This document shows, piece after piece, positions 60,703-64,000 of a stretch of DNA of 64,000 nucleotides. This stretch comes from RYN-230 sp963717125 (GTDB lineage Bacteria > Actinomycetota > Actinomycetes > Streptosporangiales > Streptosporangiaceae), in the NCBI GenBank assembly GCA_963717125.1, contig CAVQVG010000008.1, positions 310,001 through 374,000 of the forward strand, given 5' to 3'. Position 1 is the first letter of the stretch. Each line of letters begins with the position of its first letter. The notes under the pieces are model-generated. The model had not been told where the DNA came from and made no database searches. It was given only the letters and a program-made list of their open reading frames with translations. The translations under genes and the position numbers were made by a program.

Positions 60703-61737
60703 GTCAGCCAGTCTCCGTCGGCGTCAGGGACGTTGGATTGGACGTTTCGGAACTCATCCGCGAGCCAGGCGGCCGGCGGGCAGCCAGCCAGCGCGCGGAA
60801 CTCGCGGGCCAGGTGGGCCTGGTCGTAGTAGCCGCACCCGGCCGCGATATCGGCCAGCGTGGCCGCCGCCCCGCCCGCCGCCGTCCCCCCCGCCCGCCGC
60901 CGCCCCACCTGAGGCCTGGCGCTGCAGGATCCGGCGGGCCCGGTCGAACCTGGTCACCCGCGCGGCGGCCTTCGGGGTCAGCCCGGTCTCGGCGAGCAGC
61001 CGCCGCTGCAGGTACCGCGGGCTCCAGCCGACATGGTCGGCCAGGTCCGCGGCCCGGACCTGGCCGCCACTGCGCAGCAGCAGACGCCAGGCCTCGGCGA
61101 TGTCCGGGGTCACCTGCTGGTCCAGGTCGGCCCGGTCCAGCAGCAACTGGTCCAGGATGGCGAACCGGGCGGGCCAGTCCGTGGCCGCGCGCATCCGCTC
61201 GTGCAGCTCAACGGCGACCCGGCCCAGCACGTCGTCAGCCACCAGGTCCCGGCCCGCCAGCTCACCGGCGGGCAGCCCGAGCAAGGCCCGGGCGCCGAGC
61301 GGGCTCAGCTGCACCTGGACCCCGGACTGCCGCCCCGGGTGGGCGATCAGCGCGGGCGTGGTGTGCAGCCCGCCGACCAGCGTGCGGTAGTCGCCGGGCC
61401 GGTCGGCCGGGTCGGGGTGCCGGGTCACGGTGAGCGGGTCGTCCAGCGTGATGATCAGGGTGAGGTAGGGCGAGGGCAGCCCGCGATGCCGGGCCGGTGG
61501 CACGCCGTCCTGCCGGTACCCGCTGTACCAGTCGATCAGACCGCGCAGCGGTGCGGCCTGGCGCCGCCCGCGCCGACTCCGACACCGCCCGCCCCGACTC
61601 CGGCACCGCCCGCGCCGGCTTCGGCACCGCCCGCCCCGACTCCGACACCGCCCGCCCCGACTCCGGCACCGGCCGCGCCGGCTTCGGCACCGGCCGGGCC
61701 AGTACCTGCATTGCCGACGGCTCACTCGCCACCCCAC
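60699..61737 (-). CDS. AraC family transcriptional regulator, apparent frameshift at 60885-60891
   Basis: The core (from about 61575) reads LRGLIDWYSGYRQDGVPPAR, SPYLTLIITLDDPLTV, VGWSPRYLQRRLLAETGL and RFDRARRILQRQAS. The second helix-turn-helix, DIAAGCGYYDQAHLAREFRA and LAGCPPAAWL, is in another frame. One C fewer in the C7 run 60885-60891 joins them. The upstream part is a 21-bp repeat array, so the true start is unclear (GTG 61737 or GTG 61732 in another frame). It probably controls the coupled VOC gene. Confidence 0.82.
61569..61694 (-). repeat. 21-bp tandem array at the AraC gene 5' end
   Basis: Six 21-bp units like CGCCCCGACTCCGGCACCGC plus C (plus strand). In one minus-strand frame they encode seven-residue repeats of the type AVPESGR/AVPKPAR, in another RCRSRGG. 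The first has the more usual composition. Confidence 0.85.
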
Positions 61738-61753
61738 CAGTCTGCCTGATCGC

Positions 61754-64000
61754 TCAGCTGGCGTTATCGCTGGCCACGGGGGTGAGCGGCGCGTCGGCCG
61801 CCGGGACAGGCCGGCTCATCCGGGACGGCCACCAGTTCCACCGGCCGAGCAGCACCGCGGCCGCTGGCACCAGCAGCGTGCGCACGCCGAACGTGTCCAG
61901 CAGGATGCCCAGCGCCAGCCCGAGCCCGATGGGCTGCAACTGGCCGCCCATGACGCCGCCGCCGAACACGGCGAACACCCCGAACGTGCCGGCCAGGATG
62001 AGGCCGGCCGAGGTGATCGTGGGCCCGGTCCGGCTGACGGCCGCGACGACGGCCTGGCGGACCGGGAGCCCGGCCGCCTCCTCCCTGATCCGGGTCATCA
62101 CCAGGATGTTGTAGTCCTCGCCGAGCGCGAGCAGGAACACGAACATGAGGAACGGCAGCACGAAGATCAGCCCGTCCTGCCCGCCCAGGTCGATGGCCAG
62201 CAGCGTGGTCAGGCCGAGCGCGGCCAGGAAGGACAGCACGATGCTGGCCACCAGGTAGAGCGGGGCGACCAGGCTGCGCAACACCACGCCGAGCAGCACC
62301 GCGATGGCCAGCACGGCCACCGGGATGATCCGCACCATGTCGCCGCCCGCCACGGAGCTCACGTCGTACAGCGAGGCGGCCCGGCCGGTGACGCCGCTGG
62401 CCACCGCGCCGGACCGGCGGGCCGCCGTGGTCAGCGCGGCCCGCACCGCCGGGGTGGCGGCCATGGCCGCGGTGCTCTGCTGGTTCCCGGCCCGCAGCCC
62501 GGCGGCGAACCGGATCGTCTGGCCGTCGGCGCTCACGTACTGACCGGTGGCCCGGTAGGCGTTGTACGCGGCCCGCGGCACCCGCGCACCGCCAGGCTCG
62601 GCCAGTGGCAGCGCCCGCGGGTTGCCCAGCTCAGCGTGCAGCCTGGCATAACTAGCCGGGCTCAGCGACCCGCCATTCGCATCGAGCGGCCCGGTCAGCG
62701 CGCTGAACAGGCCCGACGAACGCAGGCTGGCCGCTGCGGCGGCCGGCGGGCCCGGCCGCTGCCACACCGGGGTGTCATAGCGCAGGATCAGGTTCGCCGG
62801 GTTGGCTGTGGACTGCGGGAAGTACCTGGCCACCAGGGTGTTGCCGAGTGCCGCGTCCGACCCGGCCGGTGCGACGGCGGACTTGCTCACGTTGGCCGTC
62901 CGGTACCCGAACGCGGCCAGCGCCAGCCCGGCGAAGACCAGCACGCCGGCCCCCAGCACCAGGCCCGGGCGGCGCACCGCCCGGGCCGCCACCGGCCCCC
63001 ACCAGCCGGCCTGGTCACCACCATCGGGCTGGCCGCCCTGGAACATCCAGCCGGCCGTGAGCGCGAGCAGGGCTGGCAGCAGGGTCAGCCCAGCCAGCAG
63101 CATGACCACGATGCCCAGTGCCAGCGGCACGGCCAGGTCGCGGTACAGCCCGAAGGTGGCTAGCAGCAGGGTGAGCAGGGCCAGGATGACGGTACCAGCG
63201 GACGCGGTGATGGACGCGCCGACCCGGGTCAGCGCCGCCGCCACGGCCGCGTGCGGCTCGGTCCCGGCCCGCCGTTCCTCGCGGAACCGGTAGATCAGGA
63301 ACAGACCGTAGTCCGTGCCCGCGCCGAGCAGCAGCACGACCAGCAGGGTCTGGGTGACCGAGGAGATCTGCAGCCCGTGCGCGCCCAGCCCGGCGATGAA
63401 CTTCTCAGACACCAGCAGCGCGGCCACGCTGGGCAGGAAGGTGACCAGCGCGGCCACTGGGGAGCGCAGCAGGATGAGCAGCGCCGCCGCGATGAACAGG
63501 ATCGCGAACAGGCCGATCCGGCCGGTGGCCTTGTTCCCGCTGGCGTTGCTGGCCGCGTTGCTGGCCACCGGGCCGGCCAGGTGCAGCTCCAGTCCCGCTG
63601 GTGGGTCCGCGCTGGCCAGCGACGCTTGCAGGTGACGCACGATGGGCTTGAGCGCGGCCACGTCCGAGGCGTCGTGGCCCACCGCCACGTCGATCTCGGC
63701 CGCGTGCCCGTCCGGCGAGATCGCGCCGGCCCGGACCGAGAGCACCCCGGTGATCTGGCGGGCCAGGCCGGCGACCCGGGACGCCGTGGCCAGGTCGGCC
63801 GCGGTCAGCGGCCCGCTGGCCCGGGCGGCCACGATGGTGACCTTGCTCTTGGTCACGCTGCCCAGCAGCGGCGCGGCCAGCGCGGCCGCCCGCACGCTCG
63901 GCGCGGCGGCCGGCAGGAACAGGCTCGGGTCGCTGTTGACCTCGCTGCCCAGCCCGGGCAGCGCCAGCATGGCCGCCACCGTGACGACGAGCCAGCCGAT
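61754..64000 (-). CDS. MMPL/RND family transporter, 5' end outside window
   Basis: At least 748 residues, open to the right edge. Two membrane blocks of the RND/MmpL type are seen: first FAILFIAAALLILLRSPVAA, LLVVLLLGAGTDYGLFLIYR and FREERRAG; second VLAIAVLLGVVLRSLVAPLY, MFVFLLALGEDYNILVMTRI and REEAAGLP. The GTDYGLFL and GEDYNILV motifs hold the proton-relay Asp residues. Two soluble loops lie outside. Related proteins export lipids or drugs. The first codons in view (IGWLVVTVAA…) are the end of the first membrane helix, so the start lies only a little beyond 64000. Confidence 0.92.
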   Translation of the reverse strand: MGWLVVTVAAMLALPGLGSEVNSDPSLFLPAAAPSVRAAALAAPLLGSVTKSKVTIVAARASGPLTAADLATASRVAGLARQITGVLSVRAGAISPDGHAAEIDVAVGHDASDVAALKPIVRHLQASLASADPPAGLELHLAGPVASNAASNASGNKATGRIGLFAILFIAAALLILLRSPVAALVTFLPSVAALLVSEKFIAGLGAHGLQISSVTQTLLVVLLLGAGTDYGLFLIYRFREERRAGTEPHAAVAAALTRVGASITASAGTVILALLTLLLATFGLYRDLAVPLALGIVVMLLAGLTLLPALLALTAGWMFQGGQPDGGDQAGWWGPVAARAVRRPGLVLGAGVLVFAGLALAAFGYRTANVSKSAVAPAGSDAALGNTLVARYFPQSTANPANLILRYDTPVWQRPGPPAAAAASLRSSGLFSALTGPLDANGGSLSPASYARLHAELGNPRALPLAEPGGARVPRAAYNAYRATGQYVSADGQTIRFAAGLRAGNQQSTAAMAATPAVRAALTTAARRSGAVASGVTGRAASLYDVSSVAGGDMVRIIPVAVLAIAVLLGVVLRSLVAPLYLVASIVLSFLAALGLTTLLAIDLGGQDGLIFVLPFLMFVFLLALGEDYNILVMTRIREEAAGLPVRQAVVAAVSRTGPTITSAGLILAGTFGVFAVFGGGVMGGQLQPIGLGLALGILLDTFGVRTLLVPAAAVLLGRWNWWPSRMSRPVPAADAPLTPVASDNAS

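Overview
The window is a 64 kb piece of a chromosome from a very GC-rich actinobacterium. The evidence is the strong G/C third-position bias, many GTG starts, and the actinobacterial core gene order: recA-recX-rny-miaB-miaA-dapF-hflX, then holA-rpsT-lepA, hemW-hrcA-dnaJ-rsmE, phoH-ybeY-corC-era-leuA-recO-uppS-glyS, and ppdK-dgt. Several families are actinobacterial (DUF3097, DUF6703, DUF1707, DUF4232, DUF1906, the maleylpyruvate-isomerase-like family). The gene order resembles Streptosporangiales and Streptomyces, but I cannot name a genus. No tRNA, rRNA, prophage, IS element or CRISPR array was seen.

Layout. Positions 1-3.7 kb carry the end of an intein-containing recA, recX and RNase Y. Positions 3.9-11 kb hold an S9 peptidase, miaB, a PadR regulator with its operator, a DUF4232 remnant, miaA and dapF. 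Positions 11-17.1 kb are a minus-strand operon aceB-glcD-glcE-glcF that oxidises glycolate to glyoxylate and condenses it with acetyl-CoA to malate. Positions 17.3-25.4 kb hold hflX, about 1 kb of non-coding DNA, hutI, a DinB-like protein, holA, rpsT and lepA. Positions 25.4-34.4 kb hold a DUF1707 protein, MOSC, hemW, DUF4870, DUF3097, a CIRCE-controlled hrcA-dnaJ pair, rsmE, and an ECF sigma factor with a membrane partner. Positions 34.5-48.3 kb are housekeeping (HIT, phoH, ybeY, corC, a deaminase-like protein, era, leuA with a leucine leader peptide, recO, uppS, glyS) plus a secreted DUF1906 protein with His/Arg repeats. Positions 48.3-64 kb hold a second ECF sigma/membrane pair, a SCO1-thioredoxin fusion, a 6PGDH-like oxidoreductase, ppdK-dgt, a ferredoxin reductase, PP2C, a lysozyme-like secreted protein, an AraC-VOC pair and an MmpL exporter cut by the window edge.

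Three themes run through the window. (1) Short tandem repeats (14-24 bp units) are unusually common at gene ends and in intergenic DNA, and several are translated. (2) Many genes start at, or a few bases after, a TANNNT box placed 6-7 nt upstream of the start codon, the layout expected of leaderless mRNAs. (3) Six conserved genes (glcF, hutI, holA, recO, ppdK and an AraC gene) have their reading frame interrupted by what looks like one base in a short homopolymer. This is more likely sequencing error than true gene loss. No complete undescribed system was found. The best leads are the repeat-built insertion in RecO, the AT-rich patch in recA at a known intein site, the leuA leader and the His/Arg-repeat DUF1906 protein.
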